Below are positions 1 to 9,434 of a stretch of DNA of 64,000 nucleotides, in pieces. The translations under genes were made by a program, and so were the position numbers. Source of the DNA: Prostheceraeus crozeri. Lineage: Eukaryota; Platyhelminthes; Polycladida; Euryleptidae. Each line of letters begins with the position of its first letter. Positions within the stretch are counted from its first letter, which is position 1. Under the pieces are notes generated by a model, which saw nothing but the letters and a program-made list of their open reading frames with translations, made no database searches and was not told where the DNA came from. The DNA lies in contig CAJQUW010008753.1 of NCBI GenBank assembly GCA_907163375.1, positions 496,001 to 560,000 of the forward strand, given 5' to 3'.

Positions 1-105
1 ATTCTTCTCCGACTTGCGCTTCGTACCACTGCTGTTAAGGATTTGATCAATTATGTCGTCCACGTTGGGTGGTTTTGGAATATATAGGATGGATTCCATA
101 TGCAT
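1..105 (-). CDS. Partial gene running off the left edge
   Basis: An open frame starts at ATG 105-103 (or the in-frame ATG at 99-97) and stays open to base 1, so only the first 33-35 codons are visible. I recognise no domain; the end of the visible part is rich in Lys, Ser and Glu. The start lies 11 bases after the stop of the upstream gene on the same strand. That spacing is tighter than expected for ordinary animal genes and suggests a compact, virus-like or transposon-like gene cluster extending left of the window. Confidence 0.45.
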   Translation of the reverse strand, partial: MHMESILYIPKPPNVDDIIDQILNSSGTKRKSEKN

Positions 106-116
106 GGAGAAAGAGG

Positions 117-714
117 CTATTTTATTATCCTTATGCCGACATAATCTAGCCCATTCACTTTGAAAAGGATATCCCAACTACCTTCTCCGAGCTCGTCGCA
201 TGTGATGGGTGTTGAATGATCTCCCTCCTTCTTATAGTAAGCGCACCAATGTGATACCGGTAGGCAAACTTGATTACCATCCCAAATCTTTCTATAGGGA
301 GTATCCTTGTCATCTCTCGCCTTCCACTCTTGAGCAAGAGGAGTAGGAATGTCCATATTTAATGTCACGTACTCCTCAATAATATCAAGTTGGTGGCGAA
401 TGTGCGGACTCACGGGGATCAGTATGTAGTCCCCATACTGATTGTGCATTATCTTGACATCCGTGGAAGGGAGCATTCCCGTTTGGAGTACTACGCCATG
501 ATCGTCATAACGCTGTAGCGGTGTAGGATTATGTACCTTGGTTGTTTCTTCCACTGGCCTCAGTTGTAGATGATCTGATCGTAGCGAACCTTGTAACGTT
601 TGACCGCCATTTTGTCCTACTAGTGCAGCAGATGGAGTAGAGGCCTGAAAATGGAAAAGATTGTATTAAGTTTACGTTCAAGGGAGGAGAGGGAGGAAAG
701 TAGCGACTTACCAT
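117..714 (-). CDS. Spliced unknown gene, 176 aa, start codon alone in exon 1
   Basis: The gene model is ATG at 714-712 directly followed by a consensus donor (GTAAGT at 711-706), a 67-base intron ending in a pyrimidine-rich tract plus CAG at 647-645, and one exon from 644 to the stop at 117-119. The phase is kept and no stop interrupts it. The product is soluble, about 176 residues. Its C-terminal half contains the short strings HWCAYY and GSWDILFKVNG, and I see no signal peptide or transmembrane segment. I do not recognise the family. The short intron, the TATA box at 812-822 and the tight downstream spacing resemble the gene style of Polinton B, so a third mobile or viral element is possible. 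Confidence 0.55.
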
Positions 715-811
715 TTTAGTTGGATAATAGAATAGGGAACTAGAGAGAGGAAATGTGCGCCCGTCACTCGTGTGATTCAACGATGGAATGATTCTCACTG
801 TGGAAGGCTCG

Positions 812-822
812 CTATTTATATA
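812..822 (-). promoter_or_regulatory. TATA box of the left-edge spliced gene
   Basis: On the minus strand the sequence reads TATATAAATAG, about 100 bases upstream of the ATG at 714. A start about 30 bases downstream of the box would give a short 5' leader. Support is the canonical motif and its position relative to the spliced reading frame. Confidence 0.5.
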
Positions 823-856
823 GAAATGCTTGATTCTCATTAGATGATGATCCTCA

Positions 857-1830
857 TTGGACAATAACATCAAGCTGATTCCAAATCTGGTCTCCGTTTA
901 CCAATCCGAGCCTTCATTCGCCCGCTGGAGCTGTTCCTTGGGAAATTCTAACTCTGTCGTTTTTAGTCAATCTCCCAAAATCTTCAATGGCGTCTCACAT
1001 CTAAACGAAGACAGATATGAACAAGTCGTTTATTTCAGTGAATTTGTCTCACTCTTAGCTTTCAAACGAGCAATGGCACGACAAAATCCGTCCACTAGAA
1101 GCCAAGATCGAAGCGAGCTCTCCCGAGGGGGGGAGGTCAGTGAAATTTGATGAAAAATGTTTTGGTGAAGGTCCCGGGTCGAAATGACACACTTTGGAAA
1201 ATTTTCAAAATTTTACCCATACAAAGCCACTCTGACACTTAGGATTTTTTCAGGTGAGCTCCGACCTAAAATCTTAAATGGCGTCTCACATCTAAACGAA
1301 GACCGATATGAACAAGCCGATTCTTTCAGTGAATTTGTCTCACTCTTAGCTTTCAAACGAGCTATGGCACGACTAAATCCGTCCACTGGAAGCCAAAATC
1401 GAAGCGAGCTCTCCCGAGGGGGGGGAGGTCAGTGAAAATTTTTCTCTCCGATTGACTTGAAACTCACCATACCGATGCAGAATTTCACGCTGAATCCGAA
1501 TCTGGCCTCCGTTTTCACATCCGCGCACTGCTTCCACTCGAAACAGCCCATTTTCAACCTAACATTCATCAGATTGCACGAAAAACATCACACACTATAG
1601 CCTCAAGACAAAACCTGGCGGTCGCCCAAGTCCACCACGACACTCTGTCGTTCCAGAGGGGGGGGGACGTCAGCGAACCTTGCGGACGCACTTGGCCGGC
1701 ACACCACGACACTCTGTCGTTCCAGAGGGGGGGGGGCGTCAGACTCAAAGCACCACGGCGGCCGACCACGGCACTCTGCCGTTCCAGAGGGGGGGGGACG
1801 TCAGCGACGGCGGCCATCTTGCGCTATCCA
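857..1830. repeat. Degenerate tandem repeat with long G tracts
   Basis: Two long copies of a unit ending GAAGCGAGCTCTCCCGAGG plus a run of Gs lie at about 970-1145 and 1270-1437. A third motif family, TCGTTCCAGAGGGGGGG followed by ACGTCAGCGA or a variant, recurs near 1651, 1718 and 1784. An older partial copy begins near 880 (compare CTGATTCCAAATCTGGTCTCC at 877-897 with CTGAATCCGAATCTGGCCTCC at 1491-1511). Open frames through this block are translations of the repeat and are not genes. An inverted copy lies at 63540-64000. Confidence 0.75.
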
Positions 1831-2081
1831 GAAGTGGAGTTTTACTTACTACTTTTCACACTTACTCATTCGCCATGTTTTTTGGAAGAAAATTGTTTCA
1901 AAAGCCGCGGGAAAAGAAACACTAAAATAAAATGTTGAGGAAAAGCACGTGGTTCAGTGGTATTTTAAATGAATTTATCGTTTTGAACGTCATTGTCGCC
2001 GAACTGCATAGGTTTCGATCAAAAACATGTTACTCTTTCGGTATACTTTATTTATGCCATTGTCGTTAATGGGTTAAAACT
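1831..2081. other. Short unassigned spacer before LINE A
   Basis: I see no gene here. The stretch ends in TTAATGGGTTAA at 2068-2079. Its inner part, read on the minus strand, resembles the TTAACCCATTTA ends of the TTAA element in Polinton B. A matching opposite end was not found, so no element is called. Confidence 0.3.
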
Positions 2082-2582
2082 TTGAGATATGAAATGGATA
2101 ATTTTGCTAATAACTTTGGTAGCCAGATATTTAATGAAGTTGACGAAAGGAATCGTAGGATGAATAATGTTATAGTGTCAGACATTGAAGAAAATCCACA
2201 TGGATCTGTGATTGACAAGCAGAGAAGTGATCTTGAACAATTGTTAAAGCTGTTGGATGAAACCCAGACTCAACTCTCTAAAACTGATATTGTAAGTTGT
2301 CAGCGTATTGGTTGATCTGTTGGTGAGAGACCGCGTCTCTTGCGTGTCGTCCTCAGCAATCAATTACTAAGGAACACAGTTTTGCGAAACTCAAGGTCTT
2401 TGAATGACTCAATCAATTTCAAACACGTGTACATCAATCCTGATCGAACGAAAGTACAACTTTTTGAACAAAGGAAACTGAGCGAAGAATTGAATAAACT
2501 TCGAAATGATGGCGATGATGTAGTTATTTATAAGAATGTAATCCAAAGTCGTTCTAATTTGAATTCAAGAAATTTTCGATAA
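2082..2582 (+). pseudogene. LINE A ORF1 remnant
   Basis: One reading frame of 166 codons is cut by an in-frame TGA at 2313-2315. Residues resemble the nucleic-acid-binding ORF1 proteins of CR1/Jockey-type LINEs: an N-terminal segment rich in Asp/Glu/Leu of coiled-coil type, then a patch with RPRLLRV followed by NPDRTKVQLFEQRKLSEEL, as in the RRM-like C-terminal part. The product would bind the LINE RNA. No zinc finger is visible, so the 5' part may be missing. Confidence 0.6.
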
Positions 2583-2599
2583 AGGATTTTAACAACGCA

Positions 2600-5168
2600 T
2601 CCATTTCCCCGACGGTTATCCTTTTGAATGCCCGCTCCATTTGCCCTAAGATTGATGAACTATCTCTTCTTGTGTCACCTGTTAACCCTGGCATTGTGGT
2701 TGTAACCGAAAGTTGGCTTCATTCGGAGATTTCTGATAATTTGGTTGTAATAGACAATTTCAACATTCACCGTTGCGACAGCGTTAATCGTATCGGCGGT
2801 GGAGTATGTGTTTGGGTCAATAAGAATTTGTATTGTTCTCGATTGGTACATTATCCTTTCCCTTGTTATATTGAATTGCTCATTTTGAAATTCCTGAAAC
2901 TGAAATTACTTTTAATTGCTGTGTACGTTCCCCCAAGCTTACGATCTGCTGATCTGAACGAAATTTCTGACTCTTTTGTACGGGTTATTGATGAAGAATT
3001 ATCCAATTTTCCTGACTTAAATGTTATGGTATGTGGAGATTTCAATCATTTCGATGCTACTATTTTCGAGCAGCAATTTCTTTCTATAATTGTGTTAAAT
3101 CTCCCACTCGACAAGTTTCGTTCCTAGATCACGTTTGGTTGAGTGACAACTTACGCAACAGTTATCAAGACAATGCTGTTATAGGTCCGCCACTTGAGTC
3201 CTCTGACCACAATACTGTCGTTCTGTATGGGAAATGCTATGTACCAACCTATAGAGCTGTAAAGCTGTGGGATTTTCGACGCTCGAATATTGATAGATAT
3301 CAGTTTTTATTATCAGTTGCTGATTTTAACATGGTTTTGAGTTTTAGACTGTGTTGATGAAGCATGTGTTAACTTCTATCATTTATTGTTCACTGCTATG
3401 TCATTCATTCCTCATAAGTATGTGACTCTGACAGATCGAGATAAGCCTTGGCTCACTCCTTTGCTTAAGTCCTTAATTGATGACCGATGGAGGGCTTATA
3501 GAGAAAGAAATTGGCAACTCTACGTTCATTATAAGAAACGAGTGAAGACAGAGATCATAAAGGCAAAGTCAGCTTGGGCAAAACGGCAATCAACTTCCCC
3601 GAAACATGTATGGAATGTCGTAAATGAGATTCGTGGCCGTTCTCAACCGAACGAAATTGAAAAATTGATCAATGAGTTTGTGAATATAGAGTCTTTAGCC
3701 CAGTCAATACAGATCGAATTAAACAAGAACATGAACGTGGATGATGATGATGCATTGCTTGACATACAAGACGAAGATTGGTCGCCTAACTTCAGTTTCT
3801 GATGTGCTCCACGAATTGTCTCATTTAGTGATAAAGTCCAGTGGTAGTGACGGTGTCCCTACTCGACTTCTACGTGAGGGCGCATTGTGGTTAGCGTTGC
3901 CCATTCATCACATTTTCACGTTGTCCGTCACAAATCGGAAATTTCCCTCAATGTGGAAGATCGCTGATGTAATCCCTGTGGCTAAAAAGCGAAATCCATC
4001 TGTAAAAGACTTTCGGCCTATATCCTTGACATCTGTTCTCAGCAAAATTTTAGAACGTTTGGTATTGAGATCAGTATCAACTCAGTTGTTATCTTTATAT
4101 GGACCTTATCAATATGCATTTCGTCCTCGTGGTTCCACCGAATGTCCACTTGTCAAAATCCATGACTCTGTGACAACCTATCTTGATAATCCTGAAGTAA
4201 CTGCTGTGAAAATGACGTGTTTAGATTTATCAAAGGCATTTGATAAAGTTCTTCCCAATGTCTCATTAAATCATTTGTACACTCATAATGTCAATCGAGG
4301 GTTCATTTTATGGCTACAAAGTTATCTGTGTAATCGTTATCAACGAGTAAAATTGAAAGGCAATTTTGGCCCATTATCTATTGTACACTCAGGAGTCCCA
4401 CAGGGATCAATACTTGGTCCGACTTTGTTTGCATGTTTCATGGGATCGCTAAACGTTTCGCCTTGCTCTAAAATTGTTTTGTATGCTGACGATGTCACTT
4501 TAATAGAGCCTTTTGTAAATGGACATAATCCAAATGACATTCCACTTGTGAGTGAATGGATTGATTCACACAAAATGTCATTAAATTAGTGTAAATCGAG
4601 TCAGATCTTTTTCCAAAAAGGCAGATTTTTCGATTCTTCAGAACACTGTGACATTCCTACTGTGAAAAATATAAAGATTCTGGGTGTCTACTGAAACATT
4701 TCGTTGGATTGGAATTTTCATTTCAATAAAATTTTAAAGCTTGCTGCACAGCGATTATATGTCATTCGAATTTTGAAATCTTTTTTGTCAATTGATCAAT
4801 TGATAATTGTATACAATGCTCTTGTAGCTCCGCTCCTGTTGTATGCTGCTCCACTTTTTGCTTTTCTTCCAAAGTGCATTGAAAGGAAAATTGAAAAGTT
4901 CCATCGTCGAGGGCATAGGATAATCTGTGGCAGTGATTGTGTGAATATTACTCATTTTCCCTCATTGTCCTCAAAAAGATGTGAAAGAGCAATGCGATTT
5001 GTCCGGAGTTGTGAATCCTCTCCGTTACACCCCTTGCATCATTTGATCCCGGATAGAATGACTTATTCTGGTCAACTACGTCAGCCTGTTGCTGTATCTG
5101 CTAGACGACTGCATTCATTTGTTCCATGGGTGTGCTCTAAATTAAATGAAAACTCTTCTGAATGGTGA
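2600..5168 (+). pseudogene. LINE A ORF2: endonuclease and reverse transcriptase, frameshifted
   Basis: The endonuclease part (2610-3250) shows LLNARSICPKIDEL, TESWL, GDFNH and SDHN, the usual metal and catalytic signposts. The RT part (3400-5168) shows FRPISL, YQYAFRPRGST, GVPQGSILGP and YADDVTL. Frame changes occur near 3075, 3345 and 3780, and the frame is lost between 4590 and 4704. The C-terminal piece ends at 5168. The gene once nicked DNA and copied its RNA by target-primed reverse transcription; it is dead here. Confidence 0.8.
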
Positions 5169-5275
5169 ATAGCGACTGCATTTTGTAAACATTTTCAGAC
5201 ATATCCTTATACTTAATGCGTAACTTATGATTTTCATTTCACAAATATACATTTCTTGTCTTGTCTTGTCTATAT

Positions 5276-5858
5276 CGACTTGCTACACGCAAACATCATT
5301 GTTTTATTTAAAATCAACTTTCCTAATGATTTCATATCGATTTAAGCAGGTAAACTAAGAATTTGTATAAGGGGTCCACTGGACCCCCCTTAGGTCTCTG
5401 AGGGTTAAACTATGCTTTGATTACCTATGACCTTCTTGTGAATTTAATCCATTAAACTAGATGCAATGCATATTGTGTTAGACAGAGTTTTTGCGTGAAA
5501 TAATACATGAAAAAATGCAATGCATTTAACCAATACCTGTATAACGTTTATGGTGCTAAATTGGTAAACTACAACAATTCGTATATAACTTGCCTCATAT
5601 AGCCTCTTGCATTGAAAGTTAAAAACTTCAGCCTATATTGTTTATTCTACTATTAGGCTACATGTATTAGAAATAGAAAGATATCGTTATCATTTAATGC
5701 AGCGAAATTCTTTGATGATTGCTTCTTACGAATAGCAAAAATATCGCTATATCTATATTTGTGCTATTTTCATCTGATACGAGGCCTATGTTATGTGTTT
5801 CGTTTCTCGATCAGACATGTTGTAAGGAATGTAGCTTAATCATCCATGTTGTTCTAAT
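5276..5858. other. Host-like spacer between LINE A and Polinton A
   Basis: No open frame of note lies here. A small palindrome, GGGGTCCACTGGACCCC at 5371-5387, sits close to GAGGGTTAA at 5400-5408. This resembles the end of a small TTAA-type element, but no partner end was seen. The stretch ends in the TAGGTG target site of Polinton A. Confidence 0.4.
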
Positions 5859-5864
5859 TAGGTG
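5859..5864. repeat. Target site duplication TAGGTG, left copy
   Basis: The six bases directly before the left terminus are identical to the six bases after the right terminus at 25566-25571, as expected for Polinton integration. Confidence 0.9.
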
Positions 5865-6603
5865 AGTAGTATATAGTGTGACATCCGGCGCGACGCTTCG
5901 CTTGCGACAAATGTCACACTTTTGCGGGTTTTTTCAAAATTTTCAAAAAATCAAAATTTCAAAAATTTAGGTAGACTTCAAATTTCACGTGGGCGAAGGC
6001 CGAAGGGCGAAAATTTAGGTAGTGACAAATTTTCAAAAAAATCAAAATTTCAAAAATTTAGGCGGTCTCAAAATATCACGTAATCGAAAATTTAGGCGGT
6101 CTCAAAATATCACGAAATCGAAAATTTAGGCGGTCTCAAAATATCACGTGGACGAAAATTTAGGCGGTCTTATAATATCATGTAATCTAAAAAATATCAC
6201 GTGGTCGAAAAATATCACGTAGCCGAAGGTCAAAATTTAGGCAGATGAAAATCTAGGTAGCCCAAAAAATATCACGTAGTCTTAATATACCAGAAGATTG
6301 TATTCAAAATATTTCTTTAAAAATGGAAACCTCAACGGGGACGAAAATTGAAGAAACCTCAGAAATGGAAGAAACCTCAAAAGTGGAAGAAACCGCAAGA
6401 ATATATCCTTCGTTATCATATGAACGTAGTTCTACTTTAATGGACATTGAAAAGATGAACATCGAAAAGATGAAGAAAGAAAAACATAAAGATAGAGTTA
6501 GGTATATGAAAGATAAAGAATCTCAATTATTATTAAGATTAGAGCATTATAAAATATTAAGAAAGAGATGGTCTAATGTTAAGAATGTAACACAAGGAAT
6601 TGG
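5865..6603 (+). repeat. Left terminal inverted repeat of Polinton A
   Basis: This matches the reverse complement of 24853-25565. The outer part has AT-rich text with GC-rich words such as GACATCCGGCGCGACGCTTCG. The middle (about 6030-6190) is a tandem array of units of roughly 34 bases containing TTTAGGCGGTCTCAAAATATC. The inner part includes the promoter region and the first 93 or so codons of the gene at 6323, so the repeat copies coding sequence to the other end. Confidence 0.9.
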
Positions 6604-7024
6604 CATATTCTTAACAATAAGTTTAGGTGCTTTAACAATTGCTATATCTTCAGGTGTTTTAGTAATTCCAGTAGTTGCTACAGCTTTAACAGGTACGGGT
6701 GTTTTTGCAACTTCACTTGTTATAATGTTAGATAAATCTTTAATAACTAAGAAACGAAAATCATTAAAAACTAAGCATTTACATATTAAAGAAGTCTATG
6801 AAAAATTGCATTACTACTTTCAAAGAGTATGTGATGATAATGTTATTACGTTAGATGAGATTGAAAAATTTGATCAAATAGTTAATGAAGTAAATCAAAT
6901 ATCATTTCATTTAAAGACCGAAAAAGTTGATGATAAGAATAAACAGGATGGTAAAACTTTTAGTGATGGTAAAATTTCTAATGAAGAAAATGACAAAATT
7001 TTTTTAGAAGAGCTAAAAACTTAA
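6323..7024 (+). CDS. Polinton coiled-coil/membrane protein, 233 aa
   Basis: The start ATG follows TCTTTAAAA, the shared start context of this element. Residues 1-95 are charged and helical, with repeats of EKMNIEKMKKEKHKD type. Two hydrophobic segments lie at about 100-118 and 120-145 (GIGIFLTISLGALTIAISS, then a segment rich in Val, Ala, Thr and Gly). The C-terminal third is charged, with a pattern (EVYEKLHYYF..VITLDEIEKFDQIVNEVNQ) that I have seen in conserved Polinton proteins of unknown function. A membrane-associated virion or scaffolding role is an inference. The 5' half lies in the terminal repeat. The frame is intact. Confidence 0.65.
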   Translation: METSTGTKIEETSEMEETSKVEETARIYPSLSYERSSTLMDIEKMNIEKMKKEKHKDRVRYMKDKESQLLLRLEHYKILRKRWSNVKNVTQGIGIFLTISLGALTIAISSGVLVIPVVATALTGTGVFATSLVIMLDKSLITKKRKSLKTKHLHIKEVYEKLHYYFQRVCDDNVITLDEIEKFDQIVNEVNQISFHLKTEKVDDKNKQDGKTFSDGKISNEENDKIFLEELKT

Positions 7025-7183
7025 AGTAAAATTTAAGCAAAACTTTATTAAACAAAACTTAAAACGAGAAAACTTTAAACGAAAGGATGTCAGACAACAA
7101 AGCAATGAAAAAATAATTCTTTCAGTAAAATGTTTTTGTTGTATTCCAATGTTACCACAAAATTCAAATATTATATTTTAAAA

Positions 7184-7996
7184 ATGGATAAAATTAGAGC
7201 TGATAATTTTAAAAGAATAAAAGAATTAGAAAAGTTAATAAAACAAAGAAATATTATGAAAGAAAATCATCTTCAACATAGAATGATAAAAGCTGGTATT
7301 CAATCTGATACGTTTGAAAAAATGCAGCAAACCGAGCAAGTAAAAACTGATTTTGAAAAAGCTATGGAACCATTTAAAAAGCTTGAAAAAGAAAGTACAA
7401 ATAATGATAAACAAATTAATATAACAGATCCAGAACACAAAACTATATTAGATGACTATGGATTACTAGAATCAAACATTAATAAGAAATTACCAAAATC
7501 TATGCAATTTGAACATTCTATTTCATTTATAGATGGAAAAACAATACCTAGATTTTATCTCGGACAAAAAGAAATATTTCCACAACCTTTTCGAGGTTTA
7601 ATTTTTTCATCAGATAAATCTCCTTTTAGTTTAGATAGAAATTTTGTTGATCTTTTAAGAGGAGCAGATTTAAAAAATTATGCTGTAAAAGATCTCATAA
7701 AATATAAAGCCATGTTAGATAGAGTTGGCGCAGTAAAAAGTCTTAACCGTTATGAACAATTACACAACTTAATACCAAGAGGAGTAAAAGTAGGAAAAGG
7801 TTTTAAAACAGAAACAACTGTATTTTTACCAGATGATCCACAAGAATTACTACATAGATTAAATATTTTAATATCTGCAATAAAAGAAGGACATAATTCT
7901 AGTTTCAATGAAATTCATGCTATATTGAAAAGACTGTTAGAAAAGACGATTCTTAATGAAGAGGATTATAAAAGTATAACGAACCGAAGGCTCTAG
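7184..7996 (+). CDS. Conserved Polinton protein of unknown function, about 270 aa
   Basis: I prefer ATG 7184 to the upstream ATG at 7130 because it directly follows TATTTTAAAA, the element's usual start context. Residues 1-85 are a charged coiled coil. The second half holds short beta-type segments and then ADLKNYAVKDLIKYKAMLDRV, which corresponds in position to a region of the Polinton B protein at 45462-46142 (HIDDLRQYAVRDV). The family is common in Polintons next to capsid and PolB genes; I know of no assigned function. The frame is intact and the stop is followed by a small hairpin element. Confidence 0.55.
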   Translation: MDKIRADNFKRIKELEKLIKQRNIMKENHLQHRMIKAGIQSDTFEKMQQTEQVKTDFEKAMEPFKKLEKESTNNDKQINITDPEHKTILDDYGLLESNINKKLPKSMQFEHSISFIDGKTIPRFYLGQKEIFPQPFRGLIFSSDKSPFSLDRNFVDLLRGADLKNYAVKDLIKYKAMLDRVGAVKSLNRYEQLHNLIPRGVKVGKGFKTETTVFLPDDPQELLHRLNILISAIKEGHNSSFNEIHAILKRLLEKTILNEEDYKSITNRRL

Positions 7997-8015
7997 GGCT
8001 TCGCCCGTAGCTGAA
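7978..8015. repeat. Double-hairpin element copy 1
   Basis: Two adjacent small stem-loops follow the stop codon: GAACC-GAA-GGCTC (one mismatch) and GGGC-TTC-GCCC. The patch is GC-rich compared with its surroundings. It belongs to the family described at 21085-21212. Confidence 0.55.
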
Positions 8016-8086
8016 ATATGTTGTTGTTTTTAGTTTTTATAAAAAAAATCTCATAAAAGATATTTATTCAAAATTTTAACTAAAAA

Positions 8087-8875
8087 ATGTGTTCAGCAGA
8101 TTTAGACAAAATTAATTATCATTTAGAAAATCTAACAGAGATTTTGGGTTCATCAAAATTTAGTACGACGTTAAAAATTATAACAACTACTTCATCACAC
8201 ACTTGTAATTTAGAACCCATTCTACATCTGGAACAAAATAAAATTTATCAAATTGCATTGACTAGTTTCTCCACATTTAACACTATTCAAAACGTTATCA
8301 AAGATGTGAATGACTAATTTAGATATTCTACTGATAAAGGTAAAACATGGAAAATACTAACTTTTCTTCCTGGTTCTTACGAAGTTGAATCAACATCAAA
8401 TGAAATTAAGAGACATTTAGGTATACCATTTAAAGATAAGAAACAATTACATTTTGCAGTTGAACCGGCAGTTAATAAATTTTCTCTTACTTTAGACGAA
8501 AATCATCAAGTTGATTTTAATCATTATAGATCATTGTCAAAGCTATTAGGATTTAATAAACAAATCTATAGTCAAGGTTATCATTTCGGTGAGAAGATTC
8601 CAAAAATAACTGAAATAAATTCAATTGTTGTACATTGTGACATTATTGAAGGAGGATATATAAATGGTAAATTGTCAAATTTAACATTCAGTTTTTCAGC
8701 TTTTAATGTATCCATTGGTTATAGATTAAATGTATTTCCACAAACATTAATATATTTTCCTATTACAAGAAAAACTATTAACAACATTAGCATTAGAATC
8801 ACTGATGAGAAAGGACAAGAAATAAATTTTGGAGGTGAAGAGATTATGATAGATCTTTTGGTTCGGGAGGTATAA
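8087..8875 (+). pseudogene. Penton (minor capsid, vertex) protein, one in-frame stop
   Basis: The start follows TTTTAACTAAAAA. A single frame runs 262 codons to the stop at 8873-8875, interrupted only by TAA at 8315-8317. The C-terminal part shows the penton pattern of Polintons: a strand with IVVHCDIIEGGYING, then FPQTLIYFPI, then ISIRITDEKGQEINFGGEEI before the end. The product would form the pentameric single-jelly-roll vertex of a virion. It lies on the left arm on the opposite strand from the major capsid gene. The identification rests on the C-terminal pattern and length. Confidence 0.7.
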
Positions 8876-9434
8876 ACTCCCACGCGAAGCTAGAGAAGTT
8901 TAATTTTCTTCTTCTTCTTTTAAAATAAAAATAAAATTTTTTATTAAAAATGAGTGAACTACCCCCATTAAATAAAAAAAACTCAAATTTAATCATCATC
9001 CAAATTTATCTAATAAAGTTTTATCAGTTATTTGTGGAAGATCAGGATGTGGAAAAACGTATCTATTATTTAAAATTTTAACGACTCCAAATTTTTTGGA
9101 TTATAACAATCTTATAATTTATACAACAACAGCAGAACAACCCGTCTATCAATTTTTAAAATATGGATTTGAAAATAACCTTAAAAAAACAGCAATTGCT
9201 TCATTATTCAAAGAATATGAAAATTCTGAATATGAAGAAGAAATAAGTTCGTGGTGTGAAGAAGCAGCAAAAAATAATCAGTTAGTAGAATCCAATAAAA
9301 ATAACCATATAAAGATACAATTAATAGATGATAAGATAAGATAACGTTTATTTCAAATACCTCAAATAAAAATCGAGAGGTTGAACATAAAATACAAGTC
9401 ATGAGTCAAGTAACATTTTACAACAATAACAAAA

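Larger units (their letters stand above)
2082..5271 (+). mobile_element. LINE A: CR1/Jockey-like non-LTR retrotransposon, decayed
   Basis: The order is an ORF1 remnant, an apurinic endonuclease, a reverse transcriptase and a short 3' tail of repeated TTGTC at about 5254-5271. It is the only complete-looking LINE in the window outside the two Polintons. The stretch joining endonuclease to RT resembles the same region of LINE B (shared pattern ITP/LTP..LI..R..AYR..NW.LY.HY), so A and B are related families with different tails (TTGTC versus TTATC). Clade assignment below superfamily needs a tree. Confidence 0.8.

Noticed and set aside
1569..1925. Open frames on both strands through the G-tract block
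   Set aside because: They translate the low-complexity repeat (runs of Gly/Pro) and are present on both strands.
5371..5408. A small TTAA-type element end next to LINE A
   Set aside because: The palindrome and GGGTTAA are suggestive, but no opposite end was seen.
6030..6190. Regular direct repeats resembling a CRISPR array
   Set aside because: Spacers are absent or nearly identical, the host is a eukaryote, and the array lies in a transposon terminus.
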